Source: Candidatus Neomicrothrix sp. UBA2131 (GTDB lineage Bacteria; Actinomycetota; Acidimicrobiia; Acidimicrobiales; MedAcidi-G1). Taken from it: DNA of 33,576 nt. A program made the translations under genes and the position numbers. Positions within the stretch are counted from its first letter, which is position 1. Every line of letters starts with the position of its first letter. The notes below the pieces were generated by a model. That model made no database searches. It saw only the letters and a list, made by a program, of their open reading frames with translations, and had not been told where the DNA came from. Positions 9,366 to 16,808 of the stretch are shown one piece after another. The stretch is from positions 1 through 33,576 of the forward strand of contig DCXR01000064.1 in NCBI GenBank assembly GCA_002329075.1, given 5' to 3'.

Positions 9366-10354
9366 TTGGACAAACCGAAGAACCGGGCGGCGTTGTCGCC
9401 CAGGACCGCTGCCCGATCGTCGTCCGAAAGGTGGACGGAGGTCTCCACGAGCCGGCCGGGGTGTTCCTCACCGAGGGGAAACGGGGCGTCGGAGCCGAGC
9501 ATGATCCGCTCGACGCCCATCACGGCGACCAGCAGGCGTAGGGCATCGTCGGAGAACACCGCCGAGTCGACGCTGAACCGGTCCACGTAGGTCGACGGCG
9601 GGTTCGGGCAGTCGGCCCGGACCAGGTCCCGCCTGTGCCAGGCGTTGTCGACCCGGCCCAACTGGGCAGCAAAGTTGCCGCCGCCGTGTGCGAAGCACAG
9701 CCGCAGCCCCCGGGGCAGGCGCTCGAACGTCCCGGACAGGATCAGCGACAGGATCCCCAGATGGGTCTCGGCGGGCATGCCTACCAGCCACTCCAGCATG
9801 TGGCCCGGCATCCGGTCGGCGGCCATCATGTCCCACGGGTGCACGAGGACCGGGATGTCCTCATCGGCACAGTGGTGCAGGAACCGCACCATGTCCGGAT
9901 CATCGAGGTTCCGCCCACCGAGGTGGTTGCCGATGTGCACGCCGACATGACCGTCCGCCACGGCCCTCGACGCCTCGGCACAGGCCCGGTCCACATCCTG
10001 GAGAGGAACCTGGCACAACGGCCGAAGCCGATCGGGGTGGGCGGCACACATCTCGACAGCCAGGCCGTTGACCAGGCGGCACCAGCGCCCGGCGGTGCCC
10101 GGGTCGGCGTCGTAGCCGAACAACAGGGGCGTGACGGACACGACCTGGATGGCGACGCCGTGTTCGTCCATGCGGGCCACGCGGACATCCGGGTCCCAGA
10201 GCGAGGCCTCGACCGGCCGGTACTCCCGGGTGCCGACCATGAGCTGGCCGGTCCCGTCGACGTCGTCACGCAACCAGGGACCGTCGGCGCCGAGCATCGC
10301 CCCCTGTTCCCGGGTGATCCGCGGGAAGAAGTGGGCGTGGACGTCGACCTTCAT
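9362..10354 (-). CDS. ACMSD-like amidohydrolase (2-amino-3-carboxymuconate-6-semialdehyde decarboxylase)
   Basis: This 330-residue TIM-barrel metal enzyme belongs to the amidohydrolase-2 family. The N-terminal metal motif HAH is at H6/H8, HPWD holds the third histidine, AHGGGN follows, and GSDAPFP holds the metal aspartate near the C-terminus. These fit ACMSD, which decarboxylates the ring-opened product of 3-hydroxyanthranilate. The assignment leans on the neighbours: 3-hydroxyanthranilate dioxygenase lies 19 bases upstream and a RidA-type deaminase before that. The start is the ATG giving MKVDVHAHFF; the longer in-frame reading runs into the dioxygenase gene. On sequence alone other decarboxylases of the family (gamma-resorcylate, 5-carboxyvanillate) remain possible. 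Confidence 0.82.
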   Translation of the reverse strand: MKVDVHAHFFPRITREQGAMLGADGPWLRDDVDGTGQLMVGTREYRPVEASLWDPDVRVARMDEHGVAIQVVSVTPLLFGYDADPGTAGRWCRLVNGLAVEMCAAHPDRLRPLCQVPLQDVDRACAEASRAVADGHVGVHIGNHLGGRNLDDPDMVRFLHHCADEDIPVLVHPWDMMAADRMPGHMLEWLVGMPAETHLGILSLILSGTFERLPRGLRLCFAHGGGNFAAQLGRVDNAWHRRDLVRADCPNPPSTYVDRFSVDSAVFSDDALRLLVAVMGVERIMLGSDAPFPLGEEHPGRLVETSVHLSDDDRAAVLGDNAARFFGLSN

Positions 10355-10373
10355 GCCCGGTAGGCCTTGCCGG

Positions 10374-10892
10374 TCAACCACTGCCGGGATGGAGTGCCCC
10401 ACAGTTCGGACAGGTCCTCGCCTCGTGGTCGGCGTAGAAGGCCTCGAACAGGGGTGGCAGGTCGTCGACGATCGATTCCAACTGGACCTCGACCCGGTGG
10501 ATCAGGTGGTGGCAGCCGTCGCAGTACCACTCGAACCCGTCGACCTCGCCCTCTGGCCGGGCGTACTCGACGACCAGGCCGATGCCTTCGGGGTCCCTAC
10601 GCTGCGGCGAGTGCCGAACGCCTGGCGGCAACAGGAACACCTCTCCTTCACCGATCTGGATGTCAACCGGCGGCTGACCCTCGGCCTCCATGATCCGCAG
10701 CACCATCGAGCCCTCGATCTGGTGGAAGAACTCGGGGAGGGGGTCGTCGTGGTAGTCGGTGCGCTCGTTGCCGCCACCGACGATCATCACGATCATGTCG
10801 GAGTCGAGCCAGACCTGCTTGTTGGCGACCGGCGGCTTCAACTCGTAGCGGTGCTCGTCGATCCAGGCCGACAGGTCGAAGGGGGGGCGCAC
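10374..10892 (-). CDS. nbaC: 3-Hydroxyanthranilate 3,4-dioxygenase
   Basis: This 172-residue cupin cleaves the ring of 3-hydroxyanthranilate using Fe(II) and oxygen. The cupin metal residues are visible as YHDDPLPEFFHQIEG (His, Glu, His) and GVRHSPQR. The C-terminal rubredoxin-like site typical of the bacterial enzyme is present as CDGC and CPNC. The start is GTG (MRPPFDL), three bases after the stop of the RidA gene; AGGGG lies about nine bases upstream. With the deaminase and the decarboxylase it forms the 2-aminomuconate part of the tryptophan/kynurenine or 2-nitrobenzoate pathway. Confidence 0.92.
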   Translation of the reverse strand: MRPPFDLSAWIDEHRYELKPPVANKQVWLDSDMIVMIVGGGNERTDYHDDPLPEFFHQIEGSMVLRIMEAEGQPPVDIQIGEGEVFLLPPGVRHSPQRRDPEGIGLVVEYARPEGEVDGFEWYCDGCHHLIHRVEVQLESIVDDLPPLFEAFYADHEARTCPNCGALHPGSG

Positions 10893-10895
10893 GGC

Positions 10896-11303
10896 TCAGC
10901 CCCTGTTCCGGAGTCGGGCGGTGGCCTTGACCTCTACCAGGAGGTGGGGATGCGGCAGCGCACGCACGCCGACCGTGGTCCGGGCAGGGGCCTCGTTCCC
11001 GTCGAAGAACCCGGTCCATGCAGCGTTCCAGGCGTCGAAGTCCTCGATGTCGACGAGGAACGCCGTGACGTCGACCAGGTCGGTCCGGTCGAGCCCGACC
11101 TCGGCCAGCACCCGTTCGACGTTGCCGAGCACGGCCTCCGACTGGACACCGGCGTCCAGTCGTACCGTGCCGTCAGCGGTGACCGTGGCGCCCTCGATCG
11201 TGTCGTCGGCCCTACGGGCGCTGGTGCCCGACACGTGGACCAGGTCGCCGGCGACACGGGCGTGCGGGAAGGACCCTCGGGTGGCCGGGAGCGGACCGGT
11301 CAC
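10896..11303 (-). CDS. RidA-family deaminase, probable 2-aminomuconate deaminase
   Basis: This 135-residue protein has the RidA/YjgF fold: VHVSGTSARR, LAEVGLDRTDLVDVTAFLVDI, and the terminal block ARTTVGVRALPHPHLLVEVKATA, with the conserved arginine (RTTV) and glutamate (VEVKA). RidA proteins hydrolyse reactive enamines/imines. Some act as 2-aminomuconate deaminase, which fits the position directly before 3-hydroxyanthranilate dioxygenase. The start is GTG and overlaps the dcd stop as GTGA. A generic housekeeping RidA is the alternative; the neighbours favour the pathway role. Confidence 0.82.
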   Translation of the reverse strand: MTGPLPATRGSFPHARVAGDLVHVSGTSARRADDTIEGATVTADGTVRLDAGVQSEAVLGNVERVLAEVGLDRTDLVDVTAFLVDIEDFDAWNAAWTGFFDGNEAPARTTVGVRALPHPHLLVEVKATARLRNRG

Positions 11304-11866
11304 CGGTCGAAGTTCTCCCAGTAGCGGCTGGGGCGGGGGCCCTCCTGACCCCGGTACTTCGAACCGAGCACGCCTGACCCGTACGGGTTGTCGGCAGCCG
11401 AGGTCATCTGCACGAACGAGATCTGGCCGACCTTCATGCCCGGGTAGAGCGTGATCGGCAGGTTCGCCACGTTCGACAACTCGAGGGTGAGTTGGCCGTC
11501 CCAGCCGGCGTCGACGTAGCCGGCGGTCGAGTGGATGAGCAGCCCGAGGCGACCGAGGCTGGACTTGCCCTCGAGGCGGGCCACCAGGTCGTCGGGCACG
11601 ACCACGCGCTCAGCGGTGGAACCCAGCACGAACTCGCCCGGGTGGAGGATGAAGGGGTCGTCGTCGGAGGCCTCCAGTTGCTCGGTCAGGTCGGTGAGGT
11701 CCTCCTTGACGTCGATGATGCCCCGGGTGTGGTTGCGGAAGACGAGGAACCGGTGGTCGAGGCGCAGGTCGATCGACGAGGGCTGCACGCATGCATCGTC
11801 GAACGGCTCGATGACGATGCGGCCGGCGGCGATGGCCTCGCGGATGGAACGGTCGGAGAGGATCAT
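11300..11866 (-). CDS. dcd: dCTP deaminase, probably dUMP-forming
   Basis: This 188-residue enzyme deaminates dCTP. The motifs QPSSIDLRL, HPGEFVLGST, GKSSLGRLGLLIHSTAGYVDAGWDG, LELSNVANLPI and PGMKVGQ are the family core, with the catalytic Ser/Arg of KSSLGR and the Glu of LELSN. The sequence is close in style to the bifunctional dCTP deaminase/dUTPase of Mycobacterium, which goes straight to dUMP; the bifunctional call is an inference from that likeness. It is the first gene of the 3-hydroxyanthranilate operon and overlaps the RidA gene by four bases, an odd pairing of a housekeeping gene with catabolic genes. Confidence 0.94.
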   Translation of the reverse strand: MILSDRSIREAIAAGRIVIEPFDDACVQPSSIDLRLDHRFLVFRNHTRGIIDVKEDLTDLTEQLEASDDDPFILHPGEFVLGSTAERVVVPDDLVARLEGKSSLGRLGLLIHSTAGYVDAGWDGQLTLELSNVANLPITLYPGMKVGQISFVQMTSAADNPYGSGVLGSKYRGQEGPRPSRYWENFDR

Positions 11867-11875
11867 GACGCGCCG

Positions 11876-11881
11876 ATGCTA
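11876..11881 (-). promoter_or_regulatory. -10 box (TAGCAT) before dcd
   Basis: TAGCAT on the minus strand ends nine bases before the dcd ATG, and no Shine-Dalgarno is visible. It fits a near-leaderless promoter for the dcd operon, and it lies in the 44 bases between the ureohydrolase stop and dcd. Confidence 0.35.
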
Positions 11882-11910
11882 TGCCGGGCGACGAGGTGCC
11901 ACTGCCGGTG

Positions 11911-12894
11911 TCACGACGATGCGTCGGCGATGAGCGAGATGATCTCGAACATCACGGCCATCGACCGGTAGCTCGTGATGTGGTTCGGCGAGTCGACCGT
12001 CGGCATGAGGCAGACGACGTCGCCGCCGATGACGTTCCTGCCGCGGACCGACCGGATGAGCTGCACCACCTGGTCCATGGCGAAACCCTCGATGCCCGCC
12101 TCGATGTTCGCGACGCCGGGGGCGACCGTCGGGTCGAGGCAGTCGAGGTCGAACGTGATGTACAGCGGTCGGTCGCCGATGCGCTCGTCGATGACCTCCA
12201 TGACCCGTTCAGGACCCATCTCGTCGTAGTCCTGCTTGCGTATGACCTCATACCCGAGGGCATACGACGGTTCGAGCCAGTCGAGCGACCGGACGTTGCC
12301 ACGGATGCCGACCTGAACGGAGTGCTCCGGGTCGACGTGCCCGCCTTCGACGAGGTAGCCGGCCCAGTGGGCGGCGGACTTAACAGCCCCGAGGAAGTGG
12401 GGGATGTTGTGGTAGGCGTCCGTGTGGGCGTCGAAGTGCAGCAGGCAGGCCTTCTCGCCGCCGGTCAGGTGAGCACCCCCACCGGCGACGCCCTGGAGGA
12501 TGCCGCCGGTGATCGAATGGTCGCCGCCGATCGACACCGGTCGGCAACCCGCCTCTCCGACCTCACGGTAGAAGTCGGTGATGGCCTCGATGCAGGCCTC
12601 GTTGTCGTTGGCCCGGGGCAGTGGCACGTCGCCGAGGTCGTGGATCCGGCACGACTCCCACGGGTCGATCCCGAAGTCGTTGTGGACCCGTCGCCCGAGG
12701 GCCGAGATGTCGCGCACGGCCCGGGGGCCCAGGTGCTGGTCGCGCTGCGTCGTGCCGTTGCCGGTGCTGTGCGGCACGCCGACCAGGCCGATGTCGGCGT
12801 TGGCCGGGTCAGGGTCGTGGGGGCAACGGAACAGGGTGGGGATGCCGTGCCAGAACAGGCCGTCCATCATGCGCTGCTCGTCGGATCGCGACAT
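11911..12894 (-). CDS. Ureohydrolase (arginase/agmatinase family)
   Basis: This 327-residue Mn-dependent hydrolase releases urea from a guanidino compound. The metal motifs are GGDHSITGG (His), DAHTDAYH (Asp, His, Asp) and FDLDCLDPTVAPG (two Asp). The length and the opening GIPTLFRCP fit the agmatinase/guanidinobutyrase side of the family better than arginase, but the substrate cannot be told from sequence. A GGGAGG sequence sits four to five bases upstream of the ATG. The gene is followed by dcd on the same strand, with 44 bases between. No urease or polyamine gene is nearby. Confidence 0.88.
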   Translation of the reverse strand: MSRSDEQRMMDGLFWHGIPTLFRCPHDPDPANADIGLVGVPHSTGNGTTQRDQHLGPRAVRDISALGRRVHNDFGIDPWESCRIHDLGDVPLPRANDNEACIEAITDFYREVGEAGCRPVSIGGDHSITGGILQGVAGGGAHLTGGEKACLLHFDAHTDAYHNIPHFLGAVKSAAHWAGYLVEGGHVDPEHSVQVGIRGNVRSLDWLEPSYALGYEVIRKQDYDEMGPERVMEVIDERIGDRPLYITFDLDCLDPTVAPGVANIEAGIEGFAMDQVVQLIRSVRGRNVIGGDVVCLMPTVDSPNHITSYRSMAVMFEIISLIADASS

Positions 12895-12926
12895 CGGCCC
12901 TCCCTGGTCGGTGGTTGACCGGCTGT

Positions 12927-13097
12927 TCAGACAGTCGCCCCGCCGACCGGTCTACCGGTCCACGGGCTTGTGCCGAAAAACTGGTGCACCAGCTCCTCGG
13001 CGCCGGACGCCGCTGTGTGGAAGGCCAGCGCCACATCGCAGTCGACGACGATCTCCGGGACGATTCCGGTACGGAGTGGTCGGTGCGGTTCGCTCAT
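12927..13097 (-). CDS. Possible small protein, 56 residues, unknown
   Basis: An ATG-started frame of 57 codons sits in the otherwise gene-free 250 bases between the ureohydrolase and the dienelactone-hydrolase-family gene, on the same strand as both. The peptide begins MSEPHRPLRTGIVPEI and has a normal-looking composition with an acidic middle (VVDCDVALAFHT, GAEELVHQFF). Most third positions are G or C, as in neighbouring genes. I recognise no family. There is no clear ribosome-binding site. It may be a real small gene or chance. Confidence 0.35.
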   Translation of the reverse strand: MSEPHRPLRTGIVPEIVVDCDVALAFHTAASGAEELVHQFFGTSPWTGRPVGGATV

Positions 13098-13145
13098 GCA
13101 CGCGAGCGTATGGCACGCCGGTGCCCGCGTCCTGAGCCGGGCCGG

Positions 13146-13838
13146 CTACAGGCAGGTGCGGAAGAGGTCGAGGGTCCGCTCCCAGGCGGTGGCAGCCGCC
13201 GCCTCGTCGTGGGTGCCGAGCGGGTTCTCCCAGTTGGCAAAGGCGTGTCCGGTGCCCTCGTAGACGTGGAACTCGACGTCCTTGCCCATGCCCCGCAACT
13301 GCTCCCCGAGAGCAGCCACCGCGTCGGGCGGGAAGAAGTCGTCGACGGCAGCAAAGTGGCCCTCGACCTTCGCGCTCAGGCCCGACCAGTCGGGGCCGTC
13401 ATCGCCCAGCGGCGCCCCGTAGAACGGTGCCGCGGCGGCGACCCGGTCGCCTTCGAGGGCGGCAACCATGAGCGCGAGCATCCCTCCCATGCAGAAGCCG
13501 ACTACGCCGACCGCGTCGCCGGTCATGGCGTCGAGGCCGAGCAGGTGGTCGATGGCGCCCGACATGTCGCGGGCGGCCTGATCGGCCGGCAGCGCGGTCA
13601 TGAGCTCGCCGGCCTTGTCCATCTCGGTGTGTTCGGCGAACTCGCCCCCGTAGAGGTCGGGCGCCAGGGCCACGAACCCCTCACCGGCCAACTGGTTGCA
13701 GACACCCTTGATCTGGGGCACCAGGCCCCACCACTCCTGCAGCACGACCACACCGGGGCCGCTGCCGCTATCGGGAACCGCCAGGTAGCCACCCGCACTC
13801 GTCCCGTTGACGGGGAACTCCACCATCGAACCGCTCAT
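13146..13838 (-). CDS. Dienelactone hydrolase family protein
   Basis: This 230-residue alpha/beta hydrolase has the dienelactone hydrolase pattern: QEWWG with E35, the nucleophile motif GFCMGG with C116, VDDFFPP with D167 and GTGHAF with H198. The cysteine nucleophile, not serine, is typical of the family, which hydrolyses dienelactone or other small esters and lactones. I chose the ATG giving MSGSMVEFPV because GGAGG lies eight bases upstream. The longer frame runs into the preceding SDR gene. It lies 58 bases downstream of that SDR on the same strand. The substrate is unknown; no chlorocatechol genes are near. Confidence 0.88.
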   Translation of the reverse strand: MSGSMVEFPVNGTSAGGYLAVPDSGSGPGVVVLQEWWGLVPQIKGVCNQLAGEGFVALAPDLYGGEFAEHTEMDKAGELMTALPADQAARDMSGAIDHLLGLDAMTGDAVGVVGFCMGGMLALMVAALEGDRVAAAAPFYGAPLGDDGPDWSGLSAKVEGHFAAVDDFFPPDAVAALGEQLRGMGKDVEFHVYEGTGHAFANWENPLGTHDEAAAATAWERTLDLFRTCL

Positions 13839-13896
13839 CACACGCACCTCCAGCGTCGGCGAACCACGCCGCGACTCTAGACGCGGTCGGCTCGGA

Positions 13897-14676
13897 CTAC
13901 TTCGGGGGCATGCGGATGCCGCCGTCGACCCGGACGACCTCGGCATTCATGTACGGGTTGGTCAGCAGGTCCATGACCATGAACGCCAACTCCTCGCCGG
14001 AGCCGAGGCGCTTCGGGAACAGGACCGACTGGCCGAGGTGGGCCTTGAAGGCGTCACTCTGCTCGCCCTCGCCGTAGATCGGGGTGTCGATGAGGCCCGG
14101 AGCGATGGTGTTGACCCGGATGCCGACCACCGAGAGGTCGCGGGCGATGGGCAGCGTCATGCCGACGATGCCGCCCTTGGATGCCGAGTAGGCGGCCTGG
14201 CCGATCTGACCGTCGAAGGCGGCGGCCGAGGCCATGTTGACGATCGCCCCCCGCTGGCCGTCCTCGTCCATCGGTTCGGTGGCGGCCATGGCGCCGGCGG
14301 CCCGGCTGAGCATGTTGAACGACCCGATGAGGTTGACCCGGATGACGAACTCGAACTGCGAAAGGTCGAGCGGCTGGTTGTCCCGGGAGATGGTCCGCCC
14401 CGCCATTCCCAGGCCGGCCGAATTCACCAGCGCACGCAGCGGGCCCATCTCGGAGGCGGCGGCCACCGTCGTGTCGGCATCCTCGATGCTGGTCACGTCG
14501 CACCGGACGAACAGGCCACCCAGTTCGGAGGCCACGGCCTGGCCGCGTTCCTCGTTGAGGTCGGCTATCACGACCCGGCTACCGGCATCGGCCAGGAGGC
14601 GGGCACTGGCCTCACCGATGCCCGACGCCCCGCCGGTGATGATGGACGAACTGCCTTCCAGGTCCACGCGTGGCAC
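13897..14676 (-). CDS. SDR oxidoreductase, 3-hydroxyacyl-CoA dehydrogenase (HSD10)-like
   Basis: This 259-residue classical short-chain dehydrogenase has the nucleotide motif TGGASGIG at 14-21, the acidic NAD-type loop ADLNEE near 39, NSAG near 85-88, catalytic S150, and YSASK with Y163 and K167. Similarity in style (RCDVTS, GQRGAIVNMAS, GQIGQAAYSASKGGI) is to type 2 3-hydroxyacyl-CoA dehydrogenases, which oxidise 3-hydroxyacyl-CoA and some hydroxysteroids. The start is GTG at 14676 (MPRVDLEG), with AGGAG seven bases upstream; the frame open further upstream is not used. It probably heads a two-gene unit with the dienelactone-hydrolase-family gene. Confidence 0.88.
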   Translation of the reverse strand: MPRVDLEGSSSIITGGASGIGEASARLLADAGSRVVIADLNEERGQAVASELGGLFVRCDVTSIEDADTTVAAASEMGPLRALVNSAGLGMAGRTISRDNQPLDLSQFEFVIRVNLIGSFNMLSRAAGAMAATEPMDEDGQRGAIVNMASAAAFDGQIGQAAYSASKGGIVGMTLPIARDLSVVGIRVNTIAPGLIDTPIYGEGEQSDAFKAHLGQSVLFPKRLGSGEELAFMVMDLLTNPYMNAEVVRVDGGIRMPPK

Positions 14677-14744
14677 TTGTTGTCTCCTGTCTGGGTCGGG
14701 GAAGTATTCAAAGGGCCGCCGGGCCGGTCGCCTCGGATGACGAG

Positions 14745-14750
14745 TAGGTT
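14745..14750 (+). promoter_or_regulatory. Possible -10 box of the tRNA-Gly gene
   Basis: TAGGTT lies 20 bases before the first base of the tRNA, at a distance fitting a short 5' leader removed by RNase P. No clear -35 is visible, so this is tentative. Confidence 0.25.
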
Positions 14751-14770
14751 CTCCTGCAACCACAGGTTTC

Positions 14771-14841
14771 GCGGGTGTTGTTCAATGGTAGAACCTCAGC
14801 TTCCCAAGCTGATGACGCGAGTTCGATTCTCGTCACCCGCT
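14771..14841 (+). tRNA. tRNA-Gly (anticodon CCC)
   Basis: The cloverleaf can be drawn by hand. Acceptor GCGGGTG pairs with CACCCGC, the D stem GTTC with GAAC, and anticodon stem TCAGC with GCTGA around the loop TTCCCAA (anticodon CCC at 14803-14805). The T arm is GCGAG/CTCGT around TTCGATT, with a four-base variable loop. The discriminator is T at 14841. CCA is not encoded, so it must be added enzymatically. The length is 71. It reads GGG codons. Confidence 0.95.
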
Positions 14842-14867
14842 CTCCGGTCCGGATCGGGACCCGCCGC

Positions 14868-14873
14868 TAGTGT
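14868..14873 (+). promoter_or_regulatory. -10 box (TAGTGT), leaderless start
   Basis: This TAnnnT box ends six bases before the GTG start of the proline racemase family gene, and no Shine-Dalgarno is seen. Transcription would begin at or next to the GTG. Confidence 0.4.
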
Positions 14874-14879
14874 GCCACT

Positions 14880-15881
14880 GTGATCCCCGGGCCGGGCGAG
14901 ACGCTCACGACCGCCGACTACCACACGGCCGGCGAGCCCTTCCGGATCGTCGATGCCGGACCGATGGAAGGCCGGACCGTGCTGGACCGTCGCTCCTGGG
15001 CGCAGGAGCACCTCGATGACCTCCGGCGGTTCCTGATCAACGAGCCCCGCGGCCACGCCGGCATGTACGGCGGGTTCGTGGTCCCGGCCGACGACGTCGA
15101 CGGCGACCTCGGCGTCGTGTTCTTCCACAACTACGGGTTCAGCACGGCGTGCGGCCACGGCACGATCGCCCTCGTCGCCTGGGCCGTCGACGAGGGCGTC
15201 ATCGACGTGCCGCCCGGTGCCGATCGACTGGAGGTCGTGGTCGACGTGCCGTCGGGACGGCTCCCCACGGTGGCCCGGATCGAGGACGGACGGGTGGCGT
15301 CGGTGCGCTTCCGCAACGTGCCCTCGTTCATGGCCGCCACGGGCATCCAGGTCGGCACCTCGTTCGGACCGGTCGAGGCGGAGGTGTCGTTCGGTGGTGC
15401 CTTCTACGCCTCGGTGGCGATCGACGACCTGCCGCTCTCGGTGACAGCCGACCACGTCGGCGACCTCATCACCCTGGGCGGCGAGGTCAAGGCGGCGCTG
15501 GCCGGCCACGGATCGCATGTGCATCCGACCGACGACAGGCTCTCGGGCTGCTACGGCACGATCCTGCACGAAACGCTCGATGCGAACCCGCTCCGCCAGC
15601 GGAACGTCACGATCTTCGCCGACGGCCAGGTCGACAGGTCACCCTGCGGCTCCGGCACATCGGCCCGCCTGGCGCTCCTGCACCACCACGGGATCGTCAG
15701 CGCCGACGACGCCCTCCACAACGAGGGCATCGCCGGCGGCGTGTTCCTCGGACGCATCGAATCGGTTGCCGACGACGGCACCGTCGTGACCACCGTCGAG
15801 GGATCAGCCCACCGGCACGCCACCAGCGCCTTCACGCTCGACCACGCCGATCCCCTCGGCCTCGGGTTTCAGCTGCGATGA
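14880..15881 (+). CDS. Proline racemase family epimerase (hydroxyproline 2-epimerase-like)
   Basis: This 333-residue protein belongs to the proline racemase/hydroxyproline epimerase family. Both catalytic cysteines are present: C91 in STACGHGT and C256 in SPCGSGTSARLA. Trans-3-hydroxyproline dehydratases of this family usually lack the second cysteine, so a racemase/epimerase acting on proline or 4-hydroxyproline is the better reading. The next gene overlaps by four bases (ATGA) and encodes an ornithine cyclodeaminase family protein, many of which are pyrroline-2-carboxylate reductases. The pair therefore probably works on hydroxyproline or D-proline. The start is GTG, apparently leaderless. 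Confidence 0.87.
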   Translation: MIPGPGETLTTADYHTAGEPFRIVDAGPMEGRTVLDRRSWAQEHLDDLRRFLINEPRGHAGMYGGFVVPADDVDGDLGVVFFHNYGFSTACGHGTIALVAWAVDEGVIDVPPGADRLEVVVDVPSGRLPTVARIEDGRVASVRFRNVPSFMAATGIQVGTSFGPVEAEVSFGGAFYASVAIDDLPLSVTADHVGDLITLGGEVKAALAGHGSHVHPTDDRLSGCYGTILHETLDANPLRQRNVTIFADGQVDRSPCGSGTSARLALLHHHGIVSADDALHNEGIAGGVFLGRIESVADDGTVVTTVEGSAHRHATSAFTLDHADPLGLGFQLR

Positions 15882-16798
15882 GCGCACTCCCGTACTTCGA
15901 CGCCGAGGCCATCGTGGCCGCCGTACCGATGCCCGCCGCCGTCGAGGTGCTCCGGGAGGCGTTCCGCGACCTCGGCGACCTGCACCCTCGCCGGGGGGTC
16001 TCGCTGGGCCCATCCGACGACCTGCTGATGATGCCGGCGGTCGCCCCGGCGGGCATCGGCATCAAGATCGTGACGGTCGTGTCGGGCAACCCGGCGCGGG
16101 GGCTGCCGCTGATCCACGGCCACTACCTGTTCTGCGACCGGGAGACCGGCGTACCGCTGGCGACCCTCGACGGATCAGCCCTGACCGCCCTGCGCACACC
16201 CGCCGCCTCGGCGCTGGCGACCGACGTGCTCGCCCGCCCCGACGTGCGCACGCTGGGCATCTTCGGCACCGGGGTCCAGGCCTGCGGCCACGTCGAGGCC
16301 GTGCTTGCGGTGCGCCCGGGGATCGAGTCGATCGCCGTGTGCGGTCGCACGCCAGAATCGGGTGAGGCGTTCGCCGCAGGGGTCGAAGCCGGCCGGCGCA
16401 CCGTGGTCGCCGCCACCGCCGCCGAGGTGGCCGCCTGCGATGTCGTGTGCGGGTGCACGTCGGCCGCCGAGCCGGTCGTCCCCACCGTCGCAGTCCGGCC
16501 CGGCACCCACGTCAACCTGGTGGGCTCCTACTCGACCGCCCGCCGCGAGGTTGACGACGACCTCGTTGCCGCCGCATCGGTGTTCGTCGACGACCGCGAG
16601 GCCGCCGCCGAGGAGTCGGGTGAGCTGATCCACGCCGCAGCAGGCTCGTGGTCGTTCGACGAGATCGTCGGTGATCTGGCCGAGTTGGTCACCGGGCGGG
16701 CGGGCCGCCGGAACGACGACGAGGTCACCCTGTTCAAGTCGGTGGGCCTGGCCGTCGAGGACGTCGTCGTGGCCGCAGCCGTGGTGGCCCGCTCCTGA
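15878..16798 (+). CDS. Ornithine cyclodeaminase/mu-crystallin family protein
   Basis: This 306-residue NAD(P)-binding protein has a Rossmann motif FGTGVQACGHVEAV at about 129-142, the substrate-side lysine in GIKIVTV (K63), LDGSALTALRTPAASALA at 97-114, and VNLVGSYSTARREVDDD. The family includes ornithine cyclodeaminase, ketimine reductases and Delta1-pyrroline-2-carboxylate reductase. Coupling to the proline racemase family gene by an ATGA overlap favours the pyrroline-2-carboxylate/hydroxyproline role. Alanine or other imino acid dehydrogenase activity is possible. It converges on the aldolase-SDR gene, with ten bases between stops. Confidence 0.87.
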   Translation: MSALPYFDAEAIVAAVPMPAAVEVLREAFRDLGDLHPRRGVSLGPSDDLLMMPAVAPAGIGIKIVTVVSGNPARGLPLIHGHYLFCDRETGVPLATLDGSALTALRTPAASALATDVLARPDVRTLGIFGTGVQACGHVEAVLAVRPGIESIAVCGRTPESGEAFAAGVEAGRRTVVAATAAEVAACDVVCGCTSAAEPVVPTVAVRPGTHVNLVGSYSTARREVDDDLVAAASVFVDDREAAAEESGELIHAAAGSWSFDEIVGDLAELVTGRAGRRNDDEVTLFKSVGLAVEDVVVAAAVVARS

Positions 16799-16808
16799 CG
16801 GACCGCCC

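Noticed and set aside
6713..9541. Plus-strand open frame of 942 codons over the EtfD-like gene
   Set aside because: Arg/Pro/His-rich out-of-frame reading of the regulator and the Fe-S oxidoreductase, which carry real motifs in another frame.
14796..15569. Minus-strand frame opposite tRNA-Gly and the proline racemase family gene
   Set aside because: It is antisense to a tRNA and a motif-bearing gene; shadow composition.
14880..15881. Assignment as trans-3-hydroxyproline dehydratase
   Set aside because: Both catalytic cysteines (C91, C256) are present; the dehydratases usually replace the second.
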